Assembly (NCBI RefSeq): GCF_009739905.1
Contig: NZ_CP034279.1
Location: 5,456,001 to 5,520,000 of the forward strand
Source of the DNA: Streptomyces ficellus
GTDB lineage: Bacteria > Actinomycetota > Actinomycetes > Streptomycetales > Streptomycetaceae
Length of the DNA stretch: 64,000 nucleotides
Direction of reading: 5' to 3'
Below are positions 20,337-29,360 of the stretch, one piece after another. The number at the start of each line of letters is the position of its first letter. The stretch's first letter is position 1. The notes below the pieces were generated by a model. That model did not search any database. It was not told the origin of the DNA and saw only the letters and a program-made list of their open reading frames with translations. The translations under genes and the position numbers were made by a program.

Positions 20337-21748
20337 GTACCTCCTGGCAGGGCAAGAACGTCACCGTCGCCGGCCTGGGCGTGAGCGGCATCCCCGCCGC
20401 CCGCGTCCTCGCCGGACTGGGCGCACGCGTCACGGTCGTCAACGACGGCGACGACGAGCGGTCCCGCACGCAGGCGGCACAGCTGGAGGCGGAGGGCATC
20501 ACCGTCCGCCTCGGCGACGGGGCCACCCTGCCGGAGGGCACCGAACTGGTCGTCACCACCCCCGGCTGGCAGCCCGACAAGCCCCTGTTCGCGGCCGCCG
20601 CCGAGGCGGGCGTCGAGGTCTGGGGCGACGTCGAACTGGCGTGGCGCCTGCGCGGCCCCGACGCCGCGCCCTGGCTCGCCGTCACCGGCACCAACGGCAA
20701 GACGACCACCGTGCGGATGCTCGCCGCCATCCTGGAGGCGGCGGGACTGCGGACCGCCGCCGTCGGGAACATCGGCGTCTCGCTGCTGGACGCCGTCCTC
20801 GGCGAGGAGGAGTACGACGTCCTCGCCGTCGAGCTCTCCAGCTACCAGCTGCACTGGTCGCCCTCCCTGCGGGCCCACTCGGCTGCCGTGCTGAACCTCG
20901 CACCGGACCACCTCGACTGGCACGGCTCGATGCAGGCGTACGCCGCCGACAAGGGCCGCATCTACGAGGGCAACCGGATCGCCTGCGTCTACAACGTCGC
21001 CGACAAGGCCACCGAGGACCTGGTGCGCGAGGCCGACGTCGAGGAGGGCTGCCGGGCGATCGGCTTCACCCTCGGCACGCCGGGCCCCTCCCAGGTCGGC
21101 GTGGTGGAGGACCTCCTGGTGGACCGGGCCTTCGTGGAGAACCGGCGGGAGCAGGCCCAGGAGCTCGCCTCCGTCTCCGACATCGACCCGCCCGCACCGC
21201 ACAACATCGCCAACGCGCTCGCCGCGGCCGCGCTGGCCCGCGCCTTCGGCGTCCCGGCCACCGCCGTACGGGACGGGCTGCGGGCCTTCCGGCCCGACCC
21301 GCACCGCATCGAGCTGGTGGAGGAGATCGGCGGCGTCCGTTACGTCGACGACTCCAAGGCCACCAACACGCACGCCGCGGAGGCGTCGCTGGCCGCGTAC
21401 GACCCGATCGTCTGGATCGCCGGGGGCCTCGCCAAGGGCGCGACCTTCGACGAGCTGGTGGCCGGGTCGGCGAAGCGGCTGCGCGGCGTCGTGCTCATGG
21501 GCGCCGACCGCGGCCTGATCCGGGAAGCCCTCGCGCGACACGCGCCCGAGGTGCCGGTCGTCGACCTCGACCGGACCGACACTGGGGCGATGTCCGCGGC
21601 GGTCCGCGAAGCGGCAGAGCTGGCCCGGCCCGGGGACACCGTCCTGCTCGCCCCGGCCTGCGCCTCGATGGACATGTTCGTCAACTACAACAAGCGGGGC
21701 GAGGCGTTCGCGGACGCGGTCCGCGCACTCGCCGCCGAGCGCGCCTGA
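20318..21748 (+). CDS. murD: UDP-MurNAc-L-Ala:D-Glu ligase MurD
   Basis: A protein of 476 residues that adds D-glutamate to UDP-MurNAc-L-alanine. It shows the UDP-binding N-domain (VTVAGLGVSGIPAARVLAG), the P-loop VTGTNGKTTTV, the central motif YDVLAVELSSYQLH, and the C-domain motifs VRYVDDSKATN and LAPACASMDMF. The ATG at 20318 (MGSRQVS) overlaps mraY by 19 bases. A GTG at 20333 overlapping the mraY stop as GTGA is an alternative start. No murC gene is present in this cluster. Confidence 0.95.
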   Translation: MGSRQVSTSWQGKNVTVAGLGVSGIPAARVLAGLGARVTVVNDGDDERSRTQAAQLEAEGITVRLGDGATLPEGTELVVTTPGWQPDKPLFAAAAEAGVEVWGDVELAWRLRGPDAAPWLAVTGTNGKTTTVRMLAAILEAAGLRTAAVGNIGVSLLDAVLGEEEYDVLAVELSSYQLHWSPSLRAHSAAVLNLAPDHLDWHGSMQAYAADKGRIYEGNRIACVYNVADKATEDLVREADVEEGCRAIGFTLGTPGPSQVGVVEDLLVDRAFVENRREQAQELASVSDIDPPAPHNIANALAAAALARAFGVPATAVRDGLRAFRPDPHRIELVEEIGGVRYVDDSKATNTHAAEASLAAYDPIVWIAGGLAKGATFDELVAGSAKRLRGVVLMGADRGLIREALARHAPEVPVVDLDRTDTGAMSAAVREAAELARPGDTVLLAPACASMDMFVNYNKRGEAFADAVRALAAERA

Positions 21749-21797
21749 CAGCCCACCGGTCCGGCCGCGCCGGGCACGACTGGAGGGGACAGCGACC

Positions 21798-23222
21798 ATG
21801 CCGGCCGACCACGCCGCCGCGTACGCACCGCACCGCGCGCACCTCTTCGCGGGCCGCGTCACCGGTCTGGCCGCCCTGCGCGGCCGGGCGACGGGGCTGC
21901 GGCGGCCTCCCAGCGCCCGCAAGGCGGCCGGGCGCGTCCGCAGGGCCCCCGCGCCCCGGCCGCCGCGCGGGAGCGGCGTACGCGGGTTCTACGAACGGGC
22001 ACGGAGGGCCTGGGACCGGCCCCTGACCGCCTATTACGTGATCCTGGGCGCCAGCTTGCTGATCACCGTCCTGGGCCTCGTGATGGTCTACTCGGCGTCG
22101 CAGATCAAGGCGCTGGAACTGTCGCTGTCCGACACGTACTTCTTCCGCAAGCAGTTCCTGGCCGCCGCCATCGGCACCGGGCTGCTGCTGTTCGCCTCCC
22201 GGGTCCCGGCCAAGCTGCACCGGGCGCTCGCCTACCCGCTGCTGGTGGGCACCGTCTTCCTGATGATCCTCGTCCAGGTGCCCGGGATAGGGCATTCCGT
22301 GAACGGCAACCAGAACTGGCTCTACCTGGGCGGCCCCTTCCAGCTCCAGCCCAGCGAGTTCGGCAAGCTGGCGCTGATCCTGTGGGGCGCGGACCTGCTG
22401 GCGCGCAAACAGGACAAGCGGCTGCTGACCCAGTGGAAGCACCTGCTCGTCCCGCTCGTGCCGGTCGCGTTCATGCTGCTGGGGCTGATCATGCTGGGCG
22501 GTGACATGGGGACGGCGATCATCCTCACCGCCATCCTCTTCGGCCTGCTGTGGCTGGCCGGTGCACCCACGCGGATGTTCGTCGGGGTGCTGGCCGTGGC
22601 CGCCGCGATCGGCGTGACGCTGATCCGGACCAGCGCGAACCGGATGGCCCGGCTGGCCTGCATCGGCGCCACCGAGCCCGGTCCCGGTGACTCGTGCTGG
22701 CAGGCCGTGCACGGCATCTATGCTCTGGCGTCGGGCGGATGGTTCGGTTCGGGGCTGGGCGCGAGTGTGGAGAAATGGGGCCAACTCCCCGAACCTCACA
22801 CCGACTTCATCTTCGCCATCACCGGGGAGGAACTGGGGCTGGCGGGGACGCTGTCGGTACTCGCCCTCTTCGCGGCTCTAGGCTATGCGGGTATCCGCGT
22901 GGCCGGACGCACGGAGGACCCCTTCGTGAGGTATGCCGCGGGAGGTGTGACCACCTGGATCACGGCGCAGGCCGTGGTCAACATCGGTGCGGTGCTCGGG
23001 CTGCTGCCGATCGCCGGGGTCCCCCTCCCGCTGTTCTCCTACGGAGGTTCCGCCCTGCTGCCGACCATGTTCGCCGTCGGTCTGCTCATCGCCTTCGCGC
23101 GGGAGGAGCCCGCGGCGAAGGCAGCCCTGGCCATGCGACAGCCCGGTCCGGGCACATGGGCCGGGGTGAGTTGGAAGTCGATGCGACGGCGCGTCAAGAA
23201 GCGTCCGTCCGGAGAGCGGTGA
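21798..23222 (+). CDS. ftsW: Septal peptidoglycan glycosyltransferase FtsW (SEDS)
   Basis: A protein of 474 residues. A long basic cytoplasmic N-terminus of about 75 residues precedes ten membrane helices. SEDS-family signatures include GLVMVYSASQI, NGNQNWLYLGGPFQLQPSEFGKLALI and LGGDMGTA. The C-terminal signature GLLPIAGVPLPLFSYGGSALL matches the FtsW/RodA family. It polymerises lipid II at the septum with FtsI. ATG 21798 follows GGAGGGGA. The arginine-rich N-terminus is longer than in model FtsW proteins, which is usual in actinobacteria. murG starts 6 bases downstream. Confidence 0.95.
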   Translation: MPADHAAAYAPHRAHLFAGRVTGLAALRGRATGLRRPPSARKAAGRVRRAPAPRPPRGSGVRGFYERARRAWDRPLTAYYVILGASLLITVLGLVMVYSASQIKALELSLSDTYFFRKQFLAAAIGTGLLLFASRVPAKLHRALAYPLLVGTVFLMILVQVPGIGHSVNGNQNWLYLGGPFQLQPSEFGKLALILWGADLLARKQDKRLLTQWKHLLVPLVPVAFMLLGLIMLGGDMGTAIILTAILFGLLWLAGAPTRMFVGVLAVAAAIGVTLIRTSANRMARLACIGATEPGPGDSCWQAVHGIYALASGGWFGSGLGASVEKWGQLPEPHTDFIFAITGEELGLAGTLSVLALFAALGYAGIRVAGRTEDPFVRYAAGGVTTWITAQAVVNIGAVLGLLPIAGVPLPLFSYGGSALLPTMFAVGLLIAFAREEPAAKAALAMRQPGPGTWAGVSWKSMRRRVKKRPSGER

Positions 23223-23228
23223 ATTTCG

Positions 23229-24323
23229 GTGCATGTCGTACTCGCCGGTGGGGGGACCGCCGGCCACATCGAGCCGGCGCTCGCCCTCGCGGACGCCCTG
23301 CGCAGGCAGGACCCGACCGTGGGGATCACGGCCCTCGGTACGGAGCGGGGTCTGGAGACCCGGCTCGTACCGGAGCGTGGCTACGAGCTGGCGCTCATCC
23401 CCGCCGTCCCGTTGCCGCGCAAGCCCACCCCTGAGCTGATCACCGTCCCGGGGCGGCTGCGCGGCACCATCAAGGCGGCCGAGCAGATCCTCGAGCGCGC
23501 CAAGGCCGACTGTGTCGTCGGCTTCGGCGGGTACGTGGCCCTGCCCGGCTACCTGGCCGCCAAGCGGCTCGGCGTGCCGATCGTGGTCCACGAGGCCAAC
23601 GCCCGGCCCGGCCTGGCCAACAAGATCGGTTCGCGGTACGCGGCCGGGGTCGCCGTCGCCACGCCCGACAGCAAGCTCCGCGGCGCCCGCTACATCGGCA
23701 TCCCGCTGCGGCACACCATCGCCACGCTCGACCGCGCCCGGGTCCGCCCCGAGGCGCGCGCCGCGTTCGGACTGGACCCCAACCTGCCGACGCTGCTGGT
23801 CTCCGGCGGCTCGCAGGGCGCCCGCCGCCTCAACGAGGTGATCCAGCAGGTCGCCCCGGTCCTCCAGCGCTCCGGCATCCAGATCCTCCACGCGGTCGGC
23901 CCGAAGAACGAACTGCCGCACGCCGACAACATGCCCGGGATGCCGCCCTACATCCCGGTACCGTACGTGGACCGGATGGACCTCGCGTACGCCGCGGCCG
24001 ACATGATGCTGTGCCGCGCGGGCGCGATGACCGTCGCCGAACTCTCCGCCGTCGGGCTGCCGGCCGCGTACGTGCCGCTGCCCATCGGCAACGGCGAACA
24101 GCGGCTCAACGCCCAGCCGGTGGTGAAGGCGGGCGGCGGCCTGCTGGTCGACGACGCCGAGCTGACGCCCGAGTGGGTCCAGGGCAACGTGCTCCCGGTG
24201 CTCTCCGACCCGCACCGGCTGTACGAGATGTCCCGCGCCGCCGCCGAGTTCGGCCGCCGGGACGCCGACGACCTGCTCGTCGGCATGGTCTACGAGGCGA
24301 TCGCGGCACGCCACAGGGCGTGA
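23229..24323 (+). CDS. murG: UDP-GlcNAc:lipid I GlcNAc transferase MurG
   Basis: A protein of 364 residues, a peripheral membrane GT28 enzyme that makes lipid II. The acceptor-side glycine loop GGGTAGHIEPALALADAL lies at the N-terminus. HEANARPGLANK and VSGGSQGARRLNE mark the two Rossmann domains, and PLPIGNGEQRLNAQP is the donor-binding loop. GTG 23229 is the only start that keeps the first glycine loop intact. It is followed directly by ftsQ, with no murC between, as expected for Streptomyces. Confidence 0.96.
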   Translation: MHVVLAGGGTAGHIEPALALADALRRQDPTVGITALGTERGLETRLVPERGYELALIPAVPLPRKPTPELITVPGRLRGTIKAAEQILERAKADCVVGFGGYVALPGYLAAKRLGVPIVVHEANARPGLANKIGSRYAAGVAVATPDSKLRGARYIGIPLRHTIATLDRARVRPEARAAFGLDPNLPTLLVSGGSQGARRLNEVIQQVAPVLQRSGIQILHAVGPKNELPHADNMPGMPPYIPVPYVDRMDLAYAAADMMLCRAGAMTVAELSAVGLPAAYVPLPIGNGEQRLNAQPVVKAGGGLLVDDAELTPEWVQGNVLPVLSDPHRLYEMSRAAAEFGRRDADDLLVGMVYEAIAARHRA

Positions 24324-24336
24324 GAAGGCAGGGAGC

Positions 24337-25197
24337 ATGGCCGGGCCGACGACGACCACCGAGCGCGGCGCGCCGGGCTCCCGGGGCGCCAGGGGCCCGC
24401 GGGCCAAGGGCTCCGGACCCAAGGGGTCGTCCCCGGCCCGGCTCGCCCCGCGGTGGCGCCCGGGGCGGCCGGGTGGCGGCCGCCGCGCCCTGCCCGGCCC
24501 CCGTGCCGTGCTCCTGATCGTCATCGTGCTCGGGCTGCTCGCCAGCGGGCTGTGGCTCTTCTACGGCTCCGCCTGGCTGCGGGTCGAGCAGGTCACCACC
24601 TCCGGTACGCGGGTGCTGACGCCCGCGCAGGTCGAGGCGGTGGCCGCGGTGCCCGTTGGGGCGCCGCTGGTGTCGGTCGACACGGACGGCATCGAGGCCC
24701 GGCTGCGGCGCGCCCTGCCCCGTATCGACACGGTGGACGTCGTCCGCGACTGGCCGCACGGCATCGCCCTGCGGGTGGTCGAGCGCACCCCGGTCCTCCT
24801 CATCGGCAAGGGAGGCAGGTTCACCGAAGTGGATGCCAAGGGTGTGCGGTTCGCCACGGTCGACGCGGCCAAGGCCCCCGAGGGCGTGCCCCTGCTGGAG
24901 CTGGCGGTCGCCTCGTCGCCCAGCCTGCGCCGCTTCGACGCCGAGCGGCTGACCGTCGAGGCGGTCGGCGTCGCGGGTGACCTGCCCGGCCGGGTTGCCG
25001 AGGACGCCAAGGTTCTCCGGGTCCGTTCGTACGACTCCATCACCCTGGAGCTGACGGGCGGCCGGACCGTGGAGTGGGGGAGCGGCGAGGACGGCGAGGC
25101 GAAAGCGCGTGCGCTGACCGCACTGATGAAAGCGGCGCCCAAAGCGGGGCACTTCGACGTGAGTGCCCCGACCGCCCCGGCGGCGTCGCGGAGTTGA
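24337..25197 (+). CDS. ftsQ: Cell division protein FtsQ (POTRA domain)
   Basis: A bitopic protein of 286 residues. A Gly/Pro/Arg-rich cytoplasmic tail of about 50 residues leads into one membrane helix (AVLLIVIVLGLLASGLWLFY, about 57-76). The extracytoplasmic part starts with a POTRA domain (LRVEQVTTSGTRVLTPAQV) and continues into the FtsQ beta domain (LRVVERTPVLLI). It links FtsL/DivIC to the rest of the divisome. ATG 24337 lies 13 bases after murG with a GGGAG site. The last part of the gene is followed by the long regulatory gap before ftsZ. Confidence 0.93.
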   Translation: MAGPTTTTERGAPGSRGARGPRAKGSGPKGSSPARLAPRWRPGRPGGGRRALPGPRAVLLIVIVLGLLASGLWLFYGSAWLRVEQVTTSGTRVLTPAQVEAVAAVPVGAPLVSVDTDGIEARLRRALPRIDTVDVVRDWPHGIALRVVERTPVLLIGKGGRFTEVDAKGVRFATVDAAKAPEGVPLLELAVASSPSLRRFDAERLTVEAVGVAGDLPGRVAEDAKVLRVRSYDSITLELTGGRTVEWGSGEDGEAKARALTALMKAAPKAGHFDVSAPTAPAASRS

Positions 25198-25287
25198 CGC
25201 ACATATGCCCTGGCCAGCACCCTGGTTGGTCAGCGCTATGGGTGATCACATAGGGTGAAAAGAAAAACGGGAGGTTCGGCGTGTTCG

Positions 25288-25317
25288 TTGAACGTGCGCC
25301 ACTTGTCGACTTAGTGT
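25288..25317 (+). promoter_or_regulatory. Candidate ftsZ promoter
   Basis: TTGAAC (25288-25293) and TAGTGT (25312-25317) are spaced by 18 bases, within the 278-base ftsQ-ftsZ gap. Streptomyces ftsZ is known to have several promoters here, one strongly raised during sporulation. Which of these the site corresponds to cannot be decided from the sequence. Two GACAC motifs, the core recognised by WhiA, lie at 25345-25349 and 25445-25449. Confidence 0.5.
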
Positions 25318-25353
25318 CCTGTTCGGAAGAGTCCAGCGAACAGAGACACTGGT

Positions 25354-25378
25354 AACCCTAAACTTCAACGTTAGGGTT
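25354..25378 (+). promoter_or_regulatory. Hairpin in the ftsZ leader
   Basis: AACCCTAA (25354-25361) and TTAGGGTT (25371-25378) form a perfect 8-bp inverted repeat with a 9-base loop. It is unusually AT-rich for this genome and lies about 100 bases before the ftsZ start. It could be a protein-binding site or an mRNA structure in the leader of transcripts from the upstream promoter. Confidence 0.45.
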
Positions 25379-25475
25379 TGGGTCGGCGTTTCGGACCGTC
25401 CCATCGGCATCCGTCGTCGCGGCGCGGGACCACCGCGCAGTGGCGACACGTAACTCGAGGCGAGAGGCCTTCGAC

Positions 25476-26690
25476 GTGGCAGCACCGCAGAACTACCTCG
25501 CAGTCATCAAGGTCATCGGTGTCGGCGGCGGTGGTGTCAATGCCATCAACCGAATGATCGAGGTCGGTCTCAAGGGCGTCGAGTTCATCGCCATCAACAC
25601 GGACGCGCAAGCTCTGTTGATGAGCGACGCCGACGTCAAGCTCGACGTCGGCCGTGAACTCACCCGCGGCCTCGGGGCCGGAGCCAACCCGGCAGTCGGT
25701 CGCAAGGCGGCAGAGGACCACCGCGAGGAGATCGAGGAGGTCCTCAAGGGGGCCGACATGGTCTTCGTCACCGCCGGCGAAGGCGGCGGCACCGGCACCG
25801 GCGGCGCTCCCGTCGTCGCCAACATCGCGCGCTCGCTGGGCGCCCTCACCATCGGTGTGGTCACCCGGCCGTTCACCTTCGAGGGCCGGCGCCGCGCCAA
25901 CCAGGCGGAGGACGGCATCGCCGAGCTCCGCGAAGAGGTCGACACCCTCATCGTCATCCCGAACGACCGGCTGCTGTCCATCTCGGACCGCCAGGTCAGC
26001 GTGCTGGACGCGTTCAAGTCCGCCGACCAGGTGCTGCTCTCCGGCGTTCAGGGCATCACCGACCTCATCACCACCCCGGGCCTGATCAACCTCGACTTCG
26101 CCGACGTCAAGTCGGTCATGTCCGAGGCCGGATCCGCCCTCATGGGCATCGGCTCCGCCCGCGGCGACGACCGCGCGGTGGCCGCCGCCGAGATGGCGAT
26201 CTCCTCGCCGCTGCTGGAGGCGTCCATCGACGGCGCCCGCGGTGTGCTGCTCTCCATCTCCGGTGGCTCGGACCTCGGACTGTTCGAGATCAACGAGGCG
26301 GCCCAGCTGGTCAGCGAGGCCGCCCACCCCGAGGCCAACATCATCTTCGGTGCCGTCATCGACGACGCCCTCGGTGACGAGGTACGGGTCACGGTCATCG
26401 CGGCCGGCTTCGACGGCGGCCAGCCGCCGGCCCGGCGCGACAACGTGCTGAGCGCCGGGTCGAGCAAGCGCGAGGAGCCGGCGCCCCCGGCACGCGCGAC
26501 CGAGCAGCCCCGGCCGGTGAGCGGCCTCGGGACCGTCCCGGTGCGCGAGGAGTCCCCGGCCCCGGCGGCCGAACCGGCTCCGGCGGCGAACGACAGCTCC
26601 CTGTCGGTCACCCCGCCGGCGGTCCCGCCGGCCCGCCCGTACCCGGACACCTCCGCCGAGGAGCTGGACGTCCCGGACTTCCTGAAGTGA
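25476..26690 (+). CDS. ftsZ: Cell division GTPase FtsZ
   Basis: A tubulin-like GTPase of 404 residues that forms the Z-ring ladders in sporulating hyphae. It contains the glycine-rich GTP loop GGGTGTG at 103-109, the T7 synergy loop NLDFADVKSVM, a Pro/Ala-rich linker and the conserved C-terminal peptide EELDVPDFLK that binds SepF-type anchors. GTG 25476 gives the standard Streptomyces start MAAPQNYLAVIKVIG and follows GAGAGG at 25462-25467. The in-frame extension to 25440 is not conserved. Expression is probably set by the promoter region between ftsQ and ftsZ. Confidence 0.98.
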   Translation: MAAPQNYLAVIKVIGVGGGGVNAINRMIEVGLKGVEFIAINTDAQALLMSDADVKLDVGRELTRGLGAGANPAVGRKAAEDHREEIEEVLKGADMVFVTAGEGGGTGTGGAPVVANIARSLGALTIGVVTRPFTFEGRRRANQAEDGIAELREEVDTLIVIPNDRLLSISDRQVSVLDAFKSADQVLLSGVQGITDLITTPGLINLDFADVKSVMSEAGSALMGIGSARGDDRAVAAAEMAISSPLLEASIDGARGVLLSISGGSDLGLFEINEAAQLVSEAAHPEANIIFGAVIDDALGDEVRVTVIAAGFDGGQPPARRDNVLSAGSSKREEPAPPARATEQPRPVSGLGTVPVREESPAPAAEPAPAANDSSLSVTPPAVPPARPYPDTSAEELDVPDFLK

Positions 26691-26699
26691 CCGTGTGAC

Positions 26700-27434
26700 G
26701 TGATAGGGCAGCACGACACAGTGAGCGGCGCGCACTTCGCCTTCACCGACCGGTGGGGCGGGGTGAGCGCCGTTCCGTACGAGGAGCTCAACCTCGGCGG
26801 AGCGGTCGGGGACGACCCCGGTTCCGTCATGACGAACCGTCGGCTCGCCGCCGAGAGCCTGGGGCTCGACCCGCGGCGGGTCGTCTGGATGAACCAGGTG
26901 CACGGGCGTGACGTCGCCGTGGTCGACGGACCGTGGGCGCCGGACGAACCGGTCCCGGCGGTGGACGGCGTCGTCACCGCCCGGCGCGGGCTCGCGCTCG
27001 CGGTGCTCACCGCCGACTGCACCCCCGTCCTGCTGGCCGACCCGGTCGCGGGCGTCGTGGGCGCGGCGCACGCCGGCCGCCCCGGGATGGTCGCGGGCGT
27101 CGTCCCGGCCACGGTCGAGGCCATGATCGCTCTCGGCGCCGAGGCGTCGCGGATCACCGCCCGTACCGGCCCGGCCGTCTGCGGACGCTGCTACGAGGTG
27201 CCCGCGGCCATGCGGGACGAGGTGGCCGCCGCCGTACCGTCGGCGCACTCCGAGACGAGTTGGGGCACTCCGGCCGTCGACGTGACCGCCGGAGTGCACG
27301 CGCAGCTCGACGCGCTGGGGGTGCGCGACCGGAGTGCGTCGGCGGTGTGCACGCTCGAGTCGCGCGACCACTACTCGTACCGCCGCGACCGCACGACCGG
27401 GCGGCTCGCCGGATATGTCTGGTTGGACGGTTGA
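26700..27434 (+). CDS. pgeF: YlmD/PgeF-family laccase-domain protein
   Basis: A protein of 244 residues of the Cu-oxidase_4/YfiH family, annotated in other bacteria as peptidoglycan editing factor or purine nucleoside phosphorylase-like. Conserved metal-site pieces are visible: NQVHG, LTADCTPVLLAD, GAAHAGRPGMV and GPAVCGRCYEV. GTG 26700 lies 10 bases after the ftsZ stop. A GTG at 26721 is a possible internal start. The gene follows ftsZ in most actinobacteria and Firmicutes, consistent with an editing role for muropeptide synthesis that is inferred from relatives. Confidence 0.88.
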   Translation: MIGQHDTVSGAHFAFTDRWGGVSAVPYEELNLGGAVGDDPGSVMTNRRLAAESLGLDPRRVVWMNQVHGRDVAVVDGPWAPDEPVPAVDGVVTARRGLALAVLTADCTPVLLADPVAGVVGAAHAGRPGMVAGVVPATVEAMIALGAEASRITARTGPAVCGRCYEVPAAMRDEVAAAVPSAHSETSWGTPAVDVTAGVHAQLDALGVRDRSASAVCTLESRDHYSYRRDRTTGRLAGYVWLDG

Positions 27435-27436
27435 GG

Positions 27437-28156
27437 ATGACGGACCGCAAGGCTGAACTCGCCCAGAACCTGGCGCGGGTGGAGGAACGTATCTCCGCCG
27501 CGTGCGGGGCCGCCGGCCGCCGCCGCGAGGAGGTGACCCTGATCGTGGTCACCAAGACCTACCCCGCGAGCGACGTGCGGCTGCTGCATGAGCTGGGGGT
27601 CCGCCACGTCGCCGAGAACCGGGACCAGGACGCGGCCCCCAAGGCCGCCGCCTGTGCCGACCTCGACCTCACCTGGCACTTCGTCGGCCAGTTGCAGACC
27701 AATAAGGTCCGTTCCGTGGCGAGTTACGCGCACGAGGTGCAGTCGGTCGACCGGCTGAAGCTCGTCGGCTCGCTCTCCGCCGCCGCGGCGCGCGCCGGGC
27801 GTGAACTGGGGTGCCTGATCCAGGTCGCGCTGGACGCGGAGTCCGGCGAGCGGGGGGAGCGCGGAGGCGTCGCCCCGGACGGCGTCGAGGAGTTGGCGGC
27901 GGCGGTGGAGGAGGCGCCGGGCCTCCGGCTCGACGGGCTCATGACCGTGGCACCGCTGGCCGGGCCGTACGCCGGACGGCAACGGGCCGCGTTCGACCGG
28001 CTGATGGAATTGGCATCCCGCCTGCGCGCGTCCCGTCCTGCTGCGAACATGGTGTCAGCAGGGATGAGTGCGGACCTCGAGGACGCGGTGGCGGCCGGGG
28101 CGACACATGTGCGCATCGGTACGGCGGTACTCGGAGACCGACCCAGGCTCGGGTAA
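27437..28156 (+). CDS. YggS/YlmE-family PLP homeostasis protein
   Basis: A protein of 239 residues with the single-domain alanine-racemase-like barrel of the YggS family. The PLP lysine lies in LIVVTKTYPASDV, and the family motifs HFVGQLQTNKV and MVSAGMSADLEDAVAAGATHVRIGTAVLG bind the phosphate. Family members buffer PLP and influence amino-acid pools rather than catalyse a known reaction. The motif GENRVQE of relatives reads AENRDQDA here, a minor variation. ATG 27437 is 2 bases after the pgeF stop. Confidence 0.9.
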   Translation: MTDRKAELAQNLARVEERISAACGAAGRRREEVTLIVVTKTYPASDVRLLHELGVRHVAENRDQDAAPKAAACADLDLTWHFVGQLQTNKVRSVASYAHEVQSVDRLKLVGSLSAAAARAGRELGCLIQVALDAESGERGERGGVAPDGVEELAAAVEEAPGLRLDGLMTVAPLAGPYAGRQRAAFDRLMELASRLRASRPAANMVSAGMSADLEDAVAAGATHVRIGTAVLGDRPRLG

Positions 28157-28298
28157 CGTCGCGAAGCAAGTCGGACCACAGCAGAAAATATGGTCATTTC
28201 CGCCGAACAGCGGACAGGCCTCGTGGATCGCGGGCACTTGGTGACGCTGTGCCCACTAATGGTGAGGGCGATCCACCACAGAGCGGAGGACTCAGAGA

Positions 28299-28937
28299 AT
28301 GGCCGGCGCGATGCGCAAGATGGCGGTCTACCTCGGCCTCGTGGAGGACGATGGGTACGACGGCCGGGGCTTCGACCCCGATGACGACTTCGAACCCGAA
28401 CTGGAGCCGGAGCCCGAGCGCGACCGACGGCGCCACCAGCCCCCGCACCAGGCTTCGCACCAGGTCTCGCACCAGGCGGAGCGCGAGGAGCCGGTGCGGG
28501 TGGTCCAGCAGCCGCCCGTGCAGCGCGAGCCCGTTCCGCTTCCCGCTGAAAGCGGACGTCCGGCGCGAATCGCCCCCGTGGCATCCATCACACCTGAACG
28601 CCCGAGCCTGGAGAAGAACGCACCGGTGATCATGCCCAAGGTCGTGTCCGAGCGGGAGCCCTACCGCATCACCACACTTCACCCACGGACCTACAACGAG
28701 GCCCGTACCATCGGGGAACACTTCCGCGAGGGCACCCCTGTGATCATGAACCTCACCGAGATGGATGACACGGACGCGAAGCGACTTGTCGACTTTGCCG
28801 CCGGTCTCGTCTTCGGGCTGCATGGCAGCATTGAGCGAGTGACGCAGAAGGTGTTCCTGTTGTCGCCTGCTAACGTCGATGTCACGGCGGAGGACAAGGC
28901 CCGCATCGCAGAGGGCGGATTCTTCAACCAGAGCTGA
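28299..28937 (+). CDS. sepF: Cell division protein SepF
   Basis: A protein of 212 residues. The N-terminal amphipathic helix (MAGAMRKMAVYLGLVED) would bind the membrane. An acidic and His/Gln-rich linker follows, then the SepF core at about 110-205 (MNLTEMDDTDAKRLVDFAAG and GSIERVTQKVFLLSPANV). SepF binds the FtsZ C-terminal peptide and anchors the ring, a job done by FtsA elsewhere; no ftsA is seen in this cluster. ATG 28299 follows GCGGAGG. A gap of 142 bases upstream may hold its own promoter. ylmG follows after 70 bases. Confidence 0.96.
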   Translation: MAGAMRKMAVYLGLVEDDGYDGRGFDPDDDFEPELEPEPERDRRRHQPPHQASHQVSHQAEREEPVRVVQQPPVQREPVPLPAESGRPARIAPVASITPERPSLEKNAPVIMPKVVSEREPYRITTLHPRTYNEARTIGEHFREGTPVIMNLTEMDDTDAKRLVDFAAGLVFGLHGSIERVTQKVFLLSPANVDVTAEDKARIAEGGFFNQS

Positions 28938-29007
28938 GAGCACGACACCGGGAACGACCCGGCCGGGAGGCCGGTGGACATGGGATCAGGGGAGAGGGAA
29001 GCGCGGG

Positions 29008-29304
29008 ATGAGCGTCGCACTACAAGTGATCTACATCGCTCTGATGTGCTTCCTTGTCGTCCTGATCTTCCGGCTGGTCATGGACTACGTCTTCCAGTTC
29101 GCACGTTCATGGCAACCCGGGAAGGCGATGGTGGTCGTTCTGGAGGCCACCTACACTGTCACCGATCCACCACTGAAACTTCTGCGGCGGTTCATCCCGC
29201 CGCTGCGTCTCGGGGGCGTGGCACTCGACCTGTCCTTCTTCGTTCTGATGATCATCGTCTACATCCTGATCTCCATCGTGAACAGCTTCATGATGAGGGT
29301 GTGA
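29008..29304 (+). CDS. ylmG: YggT/YlmG-family membrane protein
   Basis: A protein of 98 residues with two membrane segments (VIYIALMCFLVVLIFRLVM and LSFFVLMIIVYILISIVNSFM) separated by the family motif TDPPLKLLRRFIPPLRLGGVALD. YggT-family proteins sit between sepF and divIVA across Gram-positive bacteria and cyanobacteria. A role in nucleoid or division-site organisation has been proposed. ATG 29008 follows GGAGAGGGAA. The divIVA gene starts 56 bases downstream. Confidence 0.93.
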   Translation: MSVALQVIYIALMCFLVVLIFRLVMDYVFQFARSWQPGKAMVVVLEATYTVTDPPLKLLRRFIPPLRLGGVALDLSFFVLMIIVYILISIVNSFMMRV

Positions 29305-29360
29305 GGGTGTAGCGATCCGGTCCTGCCGACTGCCGACGACTACGTAGAGGTGAAGGAAAG

